Shown here one piece after another: positions 5,523 to 12,598 of a stretch of 12,728 nt of DNA. The position numbers and the translations under genes are program-made. The stretch's first letter is position 1; every line of letters starts with the position of its first letter. Origin of the DNA: Desulfobacteraceae bacterium (GTDB lineage: Bacteria; Desulfobacterota; Desulfobacteria; Desulfobacterales; ETH-SRB1); contig DAOWEW010000255.1 in assembly GCA_030638305.1 (NCBI GenBank), positions 1 through 12,728 on the forward strand, read 5' to 3'. The notes below the pieces were generated by a model. It saw only the letters and a program-made list of their open reading frames with translations. It did no database searches and had not been told where the DNA came from.

Positions 5523-6101
5523 ATGCCTTTACTACAAAAGGAACTGGATAGAGTATTCACCTATAAAGATTATTTAACATGGAATGACAACGAAAGATGG
5601 GAATTGATAAACGGAGTGGCATATAACATGACCCCAGCCCCTTCTGTGAATCATCAAAGAGTATCAAGACAATTATTGTTGCAAATCGGAATTTTTTTGT
5701 CTGATAAGCCTTGCGAAGTCTTTTCTGCTCCTCTTGATGTGAGATTACCTGAACCGAATGAAAAAGATGAAGACATTAAAAATGTGGTTCAGCCCGACAT
5801 GTTTGTGGTTTGCGATTCATCAAAATTAGATGAAAAAGGGTGTAAAGGAGCGCCTGATCTGGTTATTGAAATCGTTTCACCCTCAAGCGCTTCTATAGAT
5901 AATATTAAAAAGCTTCAACAATATGAAAAAAATGGTGTCAAGGAATATTGGATTGTGCATCCAATATATAAAATTGTAACGATATACAAAATAATGGAAA
6001 ACGGTTTATACGGAAAACCGGAAACCTATTCTGAAGAAGATAAGATAGAAGTTGAACTCTTAAAAGGATTAACTATAGATTTGGCTCCGGTTTTTTGCTG
6101 A
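5523..6101 (+). CDS. Uma2 family (DUF820) PD-(D/E)XK nuclease-fold protein
   Basis: A 192-residue protein with the full Uma2/DUF820 layout. It has the N-terminal ERWELINGVAYNM segment, NHQRVSRQL, then QPDMFVV (PD at 91-92), a second PDLVIEIVSPSS block (D112, E116), and the LQQYEKNGVKEYWIVHP block (about 131-147). These match the restriction-endonuclease-like fold in which acidic residues and a nearby Lys (K129/K130) would form the metal site. The usual RKD before the Lys is altered (SIDNIKK). Family members are abundant and often multicopy, and their biological role is largely unknown. ATG 5523 has a GAAGGGAGA ribosome site. It has its own promoter and is followed by a small membrane gene 36 bp later. 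Confidence 0.85.
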   Translation: MPLLQKELDRVFTYKDYLTWNDNERWELINGVAYNMTPAPSVNHQRVSRQLLLQIGIFLSDKPCEVFSAPLDVRLPEPNEKDEDIKNVVQPDMFVVCDSSKLDEKGCKGAPDLVIEIVSPSSASIDNIKKLQQYEKNGVKEYWIVHPIYKIVTIYKIMENGLYGKPETYSEEDKIEVELLKGLTIDLAPVFC

Positions 6102-6137
6102 AAATGGATTCAACATGAGACTTTTGAAGGGATAAAT

Positions 6138-6323
6138 ATGGAATTTTTCTTATGTTTACTTGGTATGCTGATGATTGTTGAAGGGCTGCCATACTTTGCT
6201 TTTCCTGAAAAAATGAAATCCTGGTTACAGAAAATTTTTGAGATGCCGGACGAAGCATTACGAAAATTTGGTTTTATAATTATGTTAATAGGACTGTTTA
6301 TAGTTTATTTGGGAAAAAGTTAG
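6138..6323 (+). CDS. DUF2065 (YjeT-like) small membrane protein
   Basis: A 61-residue peptide with two hydrophobic segments, about residues 3-20 (FFLCLLGMLMIVEGLPYF) and 45-59 (GFIIMLIGLFIVYLG). They are joined by an amphipathic stretch, KMKSWLQKIFEMPDEALRKFG. The EGLPYF..PEKMK and RKFGF..M..G pattern is typical of DUF2065. The function is unknown; the topology suggests two membrane passes. AAGGGA lies about 8 nt before the ATG. The stop is 5 bp before queA, so the two are probably co-transcribed, which may explain the weak ribosome site of queA. Confidence 0.8.
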   Translation: MEFFLCLLGMLMIVEGLPYFAFPEKMKSWLQKIFEMPDEALRKFGFIIMLIGLFIVYLGKS

Positions 6324-6328
6324 AAATC

Positions 6329-7390
6329 GTGTTTGCAATAACTGACTATAACTACGACCTCCCAAATGAGCTTATAGCTCAAAAACCGATTGAAAAAAGG
6401 GAGCACTCAAAACTCATATTTTTGCATCGGAAAACAGGCAGGCTATCTCATCATAAATTCTACAAGATTTGTGATTTCCTTTCACCGTCCGATATACTAA
6501 TTGTTAACAACACTGAAGTCGTTCCGGGAAGACTAATCGGCAAAAAAGACACTGGCGGAAAAGCGGAAATACTTATCCTTGACTACGCAAAAGGTATTAA
6601 CAAAAGAAAAGATGACAATATTTTTATCCATGAGTGCCTGATAAAAAGTTCAAAACGCACAAGGCAGGGCTCAACTATTTTTTTTGATCAGGGATTGAAG
6701 GCTGAAGTAATAAGCTCTCGCAATGAAATTTATTCGGTAAAATTTACCTGCAAGGATGATTTTGAAGAATTACTTTACCGGATTGGTAAAATTCCCCTGC
6801 CGCCTTACATAAGGCGGGATCAAGAAGATATCCTCTGCAATGACAAACAGTCATATCAAACAGTTTACGCCTCTCAAAAAGGCGCTATTGCAGCGCCTAC
6901 GGCAGGATTTCATTTTACGGAAAAACTTATCGAAAGATTAAAATCAAAAGGTATCAAGATAGTTGAAATTACCCTACACGTGGGATATGGTACTTTTTTG
7001 CCTGTAAGAGTTTCAGATATAAGGGATCACGGAATCCATTCCGAATGGTGTACAATCCCTGAAAAAAGTGCAAAAATTATAAACAACGCAAAAGCAAATG
7101 GAAATCGGATCATAGCCGTAGGAACAACTTGCGTTCGCTCATTGGAATATCTATCCGATACTAATGGTATTATTGTAAACAAAAGCGGAAACTGTGATCT
7201 ATTCATATATCCTGGTTACAAGTTTAAAGTGATAGATGCAATGATTACAAATTTTCATCTGCCAAAGTCAACACTTCTAATGCTTGTATCAGCTTTTGCA
7301 GGCCGCAAAAATATTCTTGATGCTTACAGCAAAGCAATTAAAGAAAGGTACAGGTTTTTCAGCTATGGTGATGCGATGTTTATTGCATAA
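6329..7390 (+). CDS. queA: S-adenosylmethionine:tRNA ribosyltransferase-isomerase QueA
   Basis: A 353-residue QueA of normal length. It transfers and isomerises the ribose of SAM onto preQ1 at tRNA position 34, making epoxyqueuosine. Hallmarks are the N-terminal DYNYDLPNELIAQKPIEKREHSKL, VNNTEVVPGRL, the central AAPTAGFHFTEKL, VGYGTFLPVR, DHGIHSEW and the C-terminal ITNFHLPKSTLLMLVSAF. The start is GTG 6329, just after the DUF2065 stop. It has only a weak GGGA upstream, suggesting coupling to the previous gene. A slightly expanded lysine-rich loop, about residues 88-98, is the only oddity. It is followed by tgt, the enzyme of the preceding pathway step. Confidence 0.97.
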   Translation: MFAITDYNYDLPNELIAQKPIEKREHSKLIFLHRKTGRLSHHKFYKICDFLSPSDILIVNNTEVVPGRLIGKKDTGGKAEILILDYAKGINKRKDDNIFIHECLIKSSKRTRQGSTIFFDQGLKAEVISSRNEIYSVKFTCKDDFEELLYRIGKIPLPPYIRRDQEDILCNDKQSYQTVYASQKGAIAAPTAGFHFTEKLIERLKSKGIKIVEITLHVGYGTFLPVRVSDIRDHGIHSEWCTIPEKSAKIINNAKANGNRIIAVGTTCVRSLEYLSDTNGIIVNKSGNCDLFIYPGYKFKVIDAMITNFHLPKSTLLMLVSAFAGRKNILDAYSKAIKERYRFFSYGDAMFIA

Positions 7391-7424
7391 ACCCAGAACC
7401 TTGAACCCAGAACCCAGAACCTTC
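7390..7424 (+). repeat. Heptanucleotide tandem repeat, five units
   Basis: Five consecutive 7-mers fill most of the queA-tgt gap, in exact register: AACCCAG, AACCTTG, AACCCAG, AACCCAG, AACCTTC. The first base is the last base of the queA stop codon. The array occupies part of the place where a tgt ribosome site would be expected. Confidence 0.85.
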
Positions 7425-7432
7425 ATATTCAT

Positions 7433-8554
7433 ATGACCGATTTCAATGTAGTTGCGAAATGCAAAAAAACAAGGGCAAGAGCAGGATTACTTCATACTCG
7501 TCATGGTATTATTGAAACTCCTGTATTTATGCCGGTTGGAACCCTTGCGACAGTAAAGTCATTGTCCCCTGAAGAACTTCTGAAAGCCGGAGCTCAAATA
7601 ATTCTTGGCAATACATATCATTTATATTTAAGGCCTGGATGTGAAGTGATAAATCTGTTTTCCGGCCTTCACAAATTTGCAAACTGGCACGGACCGATTC
7701 TGACCGACAGTGGCGGATTTCAGGTCTTTTCGCTTGCAAAGCTCACAAAAATAAATGAGGAGGGTGTTACTTTTCAGTCCCACATTGATGGATCAAAACA
7801 TTTGCTGACTCCTGAAAAGGCTGTTGAAATTCAGATCTGTCTCAACTCGGATATAATGATGTGCTTAGATAACTGTATTGCCTATCCATCAAGCAAAAAT
7901 GAAACAAAAATTTCAGTAGAACTAACTTCAGCATGGGCAAAAAGATGCAAAAAAGTATGGAATGCAAACAAAGGCGCTCAAAATTTACTGTTCGGAATAA
8001 TTCAAGGAGGAATGTTCAAAGATCTTCGCAAAATTTCTATTGAAGAAATAGTAGAAACAGATTTCAACGGCTATGCAGTCGGCGGATTAAGTGTTGGGGA
8101 ACCTAAAGACATAATGTTTGATATTGCAGAATTCACACTCCCTGTTCTGCCGGATACAAAACCAAAATATGTAATGGGAACTGGAATGCCTGAAGATCTC
8201 GTAGAGCTTGTTTCTCTTGGTGCAGATATGTTTGATTGTGTTATCCCGACAAGAAATGCCAGAAACGGTCAGATGTTCACAAAACACGGCACAATAAATA
8301 TCAGCAATTCCCGTTTCAGATACGACACCGAACCTGTAGAAGAAGGATGCACCTGTTATACCTGCTGTAATTACTCACGAGCCTATTTACGCCACCTGTA
8401 CCTATCAAAAGAGTTGCTTTCCTATCGTTTGAATACAATTCATAATATTCATTATTATACAAACCTCATGAAAAAAATACGGGAAGCAATATTAAATAAT
8501 GAGTTTGAAACTTTTAAAAAAAATTTTTATAATGATTTAAGGAGAGCAATATAA
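7433..8554 (+). CDS. tgt: tRNA-guanine transglycosylase Tgt
   Basis: A 373-residue Tgt, the usual bacterial length. It swaps guanine 34 for preQ1 in tRNAs with GUN anticodons. The base-binding TDSGGFQVFSL carries the general Asp at D92, and the nucleophile is D268 in MFDCVIPTRNARNG. The zinc site is C306, C308, C311 (GCTCYTC) with H337. GIIQGG and GLSVGEP are present as expected. ATG 7433 gives the canonical N-terminus leading to IETPVFMPVGT. No Shine-Dalgarno is visible, because the upstream gap is filled by a heptamer array. The stop overlaps the nifU-type gene by one base (TAATG), so translation is probably coupled. Confidence 0.97.
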   Translation: MTDFNVVAKCKKTRARAGLLHTRHGIIETPVFMPVGTLATVKSLSPEELLKAGAQIILGNTYHLYLRPGCEVINLFSGLHKFANWHGPILTDSGGFQVFSLAKLTKINEEGVTFQSHIDGSKHLLTPEKAVEIQICLNSDIMMCLDNCIAYPSSKNETKISVELTSAWAKRCKKVWNANKGAQNLLFGIIQGGMFKDLRKISIEEIVETDFNGYAVGGLSVGEPKDIMFDIAEFTLPVLPDTKPKYVMGTGMPEDLVELVSLGADMFDCVIPTRNARNGQMFTKHGTINISNSRFRYDTEPVEEGCTCYTCCNYSRAYLRHLYLSKELLSYRLNTIHNIHYYTNLMKKIREAILNNEFETFKKNFYNDLRRAI

Positions 8555-8778
8555 TGATAAAAGAAAAAGTCTTGGAAATCATGGAAAAAATAAGGCCTTC
8601 GTTGCAGTCTCATGGAGGAGATGCGGAACTTGTTTCTGTGGATGATGGAGTAGTTAAGGTGCGATTGAAAGGTGCCTGTTCAGGATGTCCTATGTCGCAA
8701 ATGACGATTAAAGACGGAATTGAAAAAATTATAACAAAGGCTCTCCCGGAAATAAAGTCTGTTGAATCAGTGGAATAA
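8554..8778 (+). CDS. NifU C-terminal-domain (Nfu-type) Fe-S scaffold protein
   Basis: A 74-residue stand-alone NifU C-terminal domain. It begins with VLEIMEKIRPSLQSHGGDAELVSV in outline and carries the CxxC cluster ligand pair C42/C45 in GACSGCPMS. The domain dimerises around a 4Fe-4S cluster and passes it to target proteins. There is no N-terminal IscU domain or extra domain. Its ATG overlaps the tgt stop by one base, and a good AAGGAGAG Shine-Dalgarno lies within the tgt end. Queuosine completion needs Fe-S enzymes (QueG or QueH), so the neighbourhood may be meaningful, but this is inference. Confidence 0.93.
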   Translation: MIKEKVLEIMEKIRPSLQSHGGDAELVSVDDGVVKVRLKGACSGCPMSQMTIKDGIEKIITKALPEIKSVESVE

Positions 8779-8862
8779 CGGTTTACATTTGTCGGTTTAC
8801 GGTTACCGGTTAAAATGCTTCAGTCGTTGCATGGTTTATTGAAAATAACCGTAAACTGACAA
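8779..8862. repeat. Heptamer-phased repeat with 17-bp inverted arms
   Basis: Directly after the nifU-type stop, 7-mer units CGGTTTA, CATTTGT, CGGTTTA, CGGTTAC, CGGTTAA run in register (8779-8813). The segment 8789-8805 is the reverse complement of 8846-8862 with one mismatch, so the transcript could fold into a 17-bp stem with a 40-nt loop. No U-tract follows. It may reduce readthrough between the genes or be a dispersed repeat. Confidence 0.65.
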
Positions 8863-8886
8863 CTATTTAACAAGGATCTCGTTATT

Positions 8887-10068
8887 ATGACGATTGCAAA
8901 AAAGATTGAGGAAGCGCTATCCAAATCTTCATGGATACGCAAAATGTTTGAAGAGGGTGCGCGTCTTAAGGCAGAACATGGATCCGACAATGTATATGAC
9001 TTCAGCCTTGGCAACCCGAACCTTAACCCTCCGGAAAGTTTCAGAAATAGCCTGATAGATATTTCTAACTCCTCTGTGAAGGGGAATCACGCATATATGC
9101 CCAACGTTGGTTTTCCTTATGTTCGCAAATCTGTGGCAGCCTGTGTTTCAGCGGAACAGCAGATAGAGATTTCTGCAAATGAAATAATAATGACTTGCGG
9201 CGCAGCAGGGGCTCTTAACGTTATTTTTAAAACAATATTAGATCCGGGCGACGAAATTATTACTCCTTCTCCTTATTTTGTTGAATACAACTTTTATGCT
9301 GATAACCATGGCGGAATATTAAAAACAGTACCGACAAAGCCTGATTTCAGTCTGGATATAACTGCAATTTCATCGGCCATTAATAATAAAACAAAAGCAG
9401 TGCTCATAAATTCTCCGAACAATCCAACAGGCCGGATATACAGCGAAGAAAGCCTGATTGAACTCGGGGCTGTATTAAATGACAAAGGGAAAAAATCAGG
9501 CCGAACTATTTATCTTGTTTCCGATGAGCCATACCGCAAAATCGTCTATGATGGAGTTAAGGTTCCAGGTATATTCAACTGCTATAAAGACAGCATAATT
9601 GCTACTTCGTATTCCAAGGATATTTCCATACCAGGCGAGCGCATAGGATATATTGCGGTTAATCCAATGGCTGTTTTCAAAGAAAATCTTATGAACGGGA
9701 TGGCTTTATCTAATAGAATTCTTGGATTTGTTAACGCTCCTGCTCTTATGCAGCGGATAATAGCTCCAATACAGGGAGCAAGCGTTGATATATCTGAATA
9801 TCAAAGAAAAAGAGATGTGCTATGTAATAACCTTGCGGAATGTGGTTACGAATTTGTCAAGCCATCCGGCGCCTTTTATCTCTTTCCGAAATCTCCTGTT
9901 CCTGACGACGTAAAATTTGTGAACGCTCTGAAGGATGAATTGATTCTTGTAGTACCGGGAAGCGGTTTCGGCGGGCCTGGTCACTTTAGAATAGCTTTTT
10001 GTGTGGATGATGATACTATTATAAACTCTATTCCAGGGTTTAAGAGGGCAATGGAAAAATGGGCATAG
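8887..10068 (+). CDS. PLP-dependent class I/II aminotransferase
   Basis: A 393-residue fold-type I aminotransferase. Visible landmarks are the substrate loop SLGNPNLNPP (40-49), CGAAGALNVIF (104-114), NSPNNPTG (175-182), SDEPYRKIVYDG (212-223; D213 pairs with the PLP ring nitrogen), the Schiff-base lysine K244 in SYSKDISIPGERIGY, and R252 for phosphate contact. It resembles aspartate/aromatic-type enzymes, but the substrate cannot be fixed by eye. It has its own 108-bp upstream gap containing a repeat; AAGGATCTCG lies just before ATG 8887. The end overlaps the carboxyltransferase start by 10 bp, so the two are translated together. A shared pathway such as amino-acid to acyl-CoA breakdown is possible. 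Confidence 0.92.
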   Translation: MTIAKKIEEALSKSSWIRKMFEEGARLKAEHGSDNVYDFSLGNPNLNPPESFRNSLIDISNSSVKGNHAYMPNVGFPYVRKSVAACVSAEQQIEISANEIIMTCGAAGALNVIFKTILDPGDEIITPSPYFVEYNFYADNHGGILKTVPTKPDFSLDITAISSAINNKTKAVLINSPNNPTGRIYSEESLIELGAVLNDKGKKSGRTIYLVSDEPYRKIVYDGVKVPGIFNCYKDSIIATSYSKDISIPGERIGYIAVNPMAVFKENLMNGMALSNRILGFVNAPALMQRIIAPIQGASVDISEYQRKRDVLCNNLAECGYEFVKPSGAFYLFPKSPVPDDVKFVNALKDELILVVPGSGFGGPGHFRIAFCVDDDTIINSIPGFKRAMEKWA

Positions 10069-11612
10069 TAAAAGATAATATAAAAGATCTGAAAAACCGT
10101 GAAGCAAAGATTCTGGAAATGGGCGGCGAAAAAATGGTGGCAAAACAGCACGAAAAAGGAAAGCTGACCGCCCGTGAACGATTAAACCTTTTATTTGATA
10201 CAGGAACATTTCGGGAAATTGATATGTTTGTAAAACACAGGTGCGTAAATTTCGGCATGGAAAAGACCGAAATTTCATCAGATGGTGTTATAACCGGCCA
10301 CGGCCTTGTTGAAGGCAGGCATGTATTCGCATTTTCCCAGGATTTTACATCCAGAGCCGGCACCCTCGGCGAAATGCACGCAAAAAAAATCTGCAAGGTA
10401 ATGGATCTTGCATTAAAGGCCGGAGTGCCTTTTGTCGGCATAAATGATTCCGGTGGAGCAAGAATACAGGAAGGAGTTGATGCGCTTTCCGGTTTTGGGG
10501 AGATCTTTTTTCGCAACTCTGCATGCTCCGGAGTTATTCCTCAAGTTTCAGCCATAATGGGACCTACCGCAGGTGGAGCAGTCTATTCACCTGCTATGAC
10601 TGACTGGATATTCATGGTTAAAAAAAGCAGCTATATGTTTATTACCGGGCCCGAGGTTATCAAGTCTGTGACAGGAGAAAAGATTTCCTTTGAAGACCTT
10701 GGAGGAGCCATGACACACAATGAAAAAAGCGGTGTGGCTCACTTTGCCTGTGAAAGCGATGAAGACGCCATAAGCAGGATAAAAAAGCTTCTGTCATATC
10801 TGCCTTCAAACAACATGGAAGATCCGCCCGATATTGATACGGGAGATAATCCAAAGCGCACAGATCCGGCACTAAACACAATTATTCCGGATAATCCAAA
10901 CCAGTCTTATGATATGAAGGCCGTGATACGTTCAATCGTTGATATGGGAGAATTCTTTGAGCCTCATGAGTTTTTTGCTCCCAATATAATCATATGTTTT
11001 GCCAGACTGAATGGAAAAAGTATAGGCATTATTGCAAATCAGCCAATGACTCTTGCCGGTTGCTTAGATATTAATGCATCCGACAAAGCAACTCGTTTTA
11101 TACGATTCTGCGATTCTTTTAATATTCCCATTCTCACGATAGCCGATGTGCCGGGCTATATGCCCGGAAGCCAGCAGGAATGGGGAGGAATTATTCGCCA
11201 CGGTGCAAAACTTCTATGGTGTTATTCAGAGGCAACCGTACCGAAAATACTTCTTATTACCCGAAAGGACTATGGAGGAGCCTATATTGCCATGTCATCT
11301 AAACATCTCGGTGCTGATATGGCTTTTGCCTGGCCCGGTGCGCAAATTGCGGTAATGGGAGCAGCGGGAGCTGCTAATATAATATACAGGAAAGAAGTAA
11401 AAGCAAGTGATGATCCTGCTGCAAAGCGAAAAGAAAAAATCAAGGAATACGAGGAGCTTTTTTCAAATCCTTATTGTGCGGCAAACAGGGGCTATATTGA
11501 CGCTGTTATTGTTCCGAGCGAAACAAGGCCCCGCCTGATTGATGCCCTGGAAATAATGTGCAGCAAAAAAGAGTTCAGACCCCCTAAAAAACACGGAAAT
11601 ATTCCTGTGTAG
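10059..11612 (+). CDS. Acyl-CoA carboxylase carboxyltransferase (propionyl/methylmalonyl-CoA type, beta subunit)
   Basis: A 517-residue crotonase-fold carboxyltransferase, the usual length of PccB or methylmalonyl-CoA decarboxylase alpha. The N-terminal GKLTARERLNLLFD is typical. The first oxyanion region is DSGGARIQEGVDAL (130-143) and the next is GPTAGGAVYSPAMTDW (168-183). C-terminal parts are VPGYMPG (364-370), RKDYGGAYIAMSSKHLGAD (402-420) and AWPGAQIAVMGAAGA (425-439). It moves carboxyl between biotin and an acyl-CoA such as propionyl-CoA. No biotin carboxylase or biotin-carrier gene with an AMKM site is in the window, so its partners are elsewhere or the enzyme acts as a transcarboxylase component. 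It starts inside the aminotransferase gene, and a small gene follows 45 bp later. Confidence 0.93.
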   Translation: MGIVKDNIKDLKNREAKILEMGGEKMVAKQHEKGKLTARERLNLLFDTGTFREIDMFVKHRCVNFGMEKTEISSDGVITGHGLVEGRHVFAFSQDFTSRAGTLGEMHAKKICKVMDLALKAGVPFVGINDSGGARIQEGVDALSGFGEIFFRNSACSGVIPQVSAIMGPTAGGAVYSPAMTDWIFMVKKSSYMFITGPEVIKSVTGEKISFEDLGGAMTHNEKSGVAHFACESDEDAISRIKKLLSYLPSNNMEDPPDIDTGDNPKRTDPALNTIIPDNPNQSYDMKAVIRSIVDMGEFFEPHEFFAPNIIICFARLNGKSIGIIANQPMTLAGCLDINASDKATRFIRFCDSFNIPILTIADVPGYMPGSQQEWGGIIRHGAKLLWCYSEATVPKILLITRKDYGGAYIAMSSKHLGADMAFAWPGAQIAVMGAAGAANIIYRKEVKASDDPAAKRKEKIKEYEELFSNPYCAANRGYIDAVIVPSETRPRLIDALEIMCSKKEFRPPKKHGNIPV

Positions 11613-11657
11613 AGGGTAACCGAAAACACCATGCAAATACAAAAAAGAGGTGAAAAA

Positions 11658-11843
11658 ATGCAGAACATAAACTATGAAGTTAAAGATGATAAACTGATTA
11701 TTGAGATAGATTTAACAAAAGAGTTTGGCCCCTCAAAATCCGGCAAAACAATAACAATTGCCAGCACACGTGGTAACCAGAAAATTGATGGCACTGATGT
11801 TGTAATGGGTTTGAACCTTTACAAATATCCTGAAAAAGCATAA
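11658..11843 (+). CDS. Conserved small protein of unknown function
   Basis: A 61-residue acidic and basic mixed protein rich in beta propensity. It has NYEVKDDKLIIEIDLTKEFGPS, then SGKTITIASTRGNQ, then VVMGLNLYKYPEKA. I have the impression of a widespread small family with a K(L/T)xIEIDL..FG.S.SGKtitIAST.GN..v.G.....GLN.Y layout, but no function is known to me. ATG 11658 is preferred over in-frame ATG 11631 because AGAGG (11646-11650) sits 7 nt before it. There is no signal peptide, no transmembrane helix and no biotin-attachment motif, so it is not the biotin carrier of the preceding carboxyltransferase. It probably shares its transcript. Confidence 0.7.
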   Translation: MQNINYEVKDDKLIIEIDLTKEFGPSKSGKTITIASTRGNQKIDGTDVVMGLNLYKYPEKA

Positions 11844-11854
11844 GCGCCATAAGG

Positions 11855-11878
11855 AGGGGCACGATGCATCGTGCCCCT
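11855..11878. repeat. Perfect 24-bp GC-rich palindrome
   Basis: AGGGGCACGATG is followed directly by its exact reverse complement. It lies 11 bp after the small gene's stop and 21 bp before the ATPase-like pseudogene. It resembles dispersed REP-like palindromes with a GGGGC...GCCCCT outline. It lacks a U-tract, so it may be a repeat, a recombination-prone site or an mRNA-stabilising hairpin rather than a standard terminator. Confidence 0.8.
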
Positions 11879-12250
11879 ACGTTACGGAAGAACCAGTCAA
11901 TGAAAAAATATCCCATTGGAATTCAGAGTTTTGAAAAAATAAGATCCGGCAATTTCTATTACGTGGATAAAACTGAGTTTGTTTATAATCTAATTAAATA
12001 AGAATCCGGTTATTATTTTCTTTCCCGTCCCAGAAGATTTGGGAAAAGCCTTTTTCTGGATACATTGCACCAGGCATTTTCAGGCAGGAAAGAATATTTT
12101 AAAGGTCTGTTTCTTGAAAACAACTGGAACTGGGATGAGCAATTGCCTGTGCTGCATATCAGTTTTGGCGCCGGTATCTTCAAGGATATTGATAGCCTTA
12201 ATTCGCGTTTCAATTATCTTCTTTCACGATTTGCAGAAGAATATAAGGTT

Positions 12251-12359
12251 AGGAACGTGGACGAAATAACTTCCGCAAGTAGGCGCACAGATTTAGATCG
12301 GGTAAAGATGGCCTGAAACTGTGATGCATAGTTGCGGAAGTTATTTCGTCCACGTTCCT
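12251..12359. mobile_element. 109-bp MITE-like element with 28-bp terminal inverted repeats
   Basis: The ends, 12251-12278 and 12332-12359, are perfect 28-bp inverted repeats beginning AGGAACGTGGACGAAATAAC. TTA flanks the GGAACG..CGTTCC core on both sides (12249-12251 and 12359-12361), a 3-bp target duplication. The right 63 bp match 579-641 at 61 positions. There is no coding capacity, so a transposase must act in trans. It interrupts the ATPase-like pseudogene. Confidence 0.85.
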
Positions 12360-12490
12360 TAAGTTAAAAGAAAAAAATATAAGTGACAGGTTTGATGAGC
12401 TTGTCAGACAAATATCTGAAAAACATAATCAAAAAGTTGTAATCCTGATAGATGAATACTACAAGCCTATCCTTGATAATATAGAGCTTT

Positions 12491-12509
12491 CTCGGGATAA
12501 CATCCCGAG
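12491..12509. repeat. 19-bp hairpin, CTCGGGAT-AAC-ATCCCGAG
   Basis: A perfect 8-bp stem with a 3-nt loop, located exactly where the ATPase-like sequence loses its family pattern. It may be a junction, a REP-like fragment or a remnant of another insertion. Confidence 0.6.
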
Positions 12510-12598
12510 AGCAGAGAAAAAATTTAAGAGACGGTTACGACTCGCTATCCGAACTGTGAGCGACAAAAAATCAGTGAAACCTCCGAAGAGATGATGAA

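Larger units (their letters stand above)
11900..12598 (+). pseudogene. Dead AAA-ATPase-like gene (AAA_ATPase-like/PD-(D/E)XK type)
   Basis: ATG 11900 starts KKYPIGIQSFEKIRSG, FYYVDKTEF, the classic N-terminus of this ATPase family. After 33 codons, TAA at 11999-12001 stops the frame. Beyond it the same frame continues with YYFLSRPRRFGKSLFLDTL, the family's P-loop-like motif. At 12251 a 109-bp element is inserted. Removing it with one TTA copy rejoins EEYKV to KLKEKNISDRFDEL exactly in frame. After that comes VVILIDEYYKPILDNI, the Walker B region, where the usual DEYDKP has Tyr for Asp. From about 12484 the similarity ends abruptly at a small palindrome, and the frame runs out at TGA 12596-12598. 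A GGAAG lies before the ATG. The gene is certainly inactive. Confidence 0.85.

Noticed and set aside
9820..10516. Two long minus-strand frames across the aminotransferase-carboxyltransferase junction
   Set aside because: Both oppose conserved coding sequence and have Pro/Phe/Ser-rich shadow composition with no family motifs.
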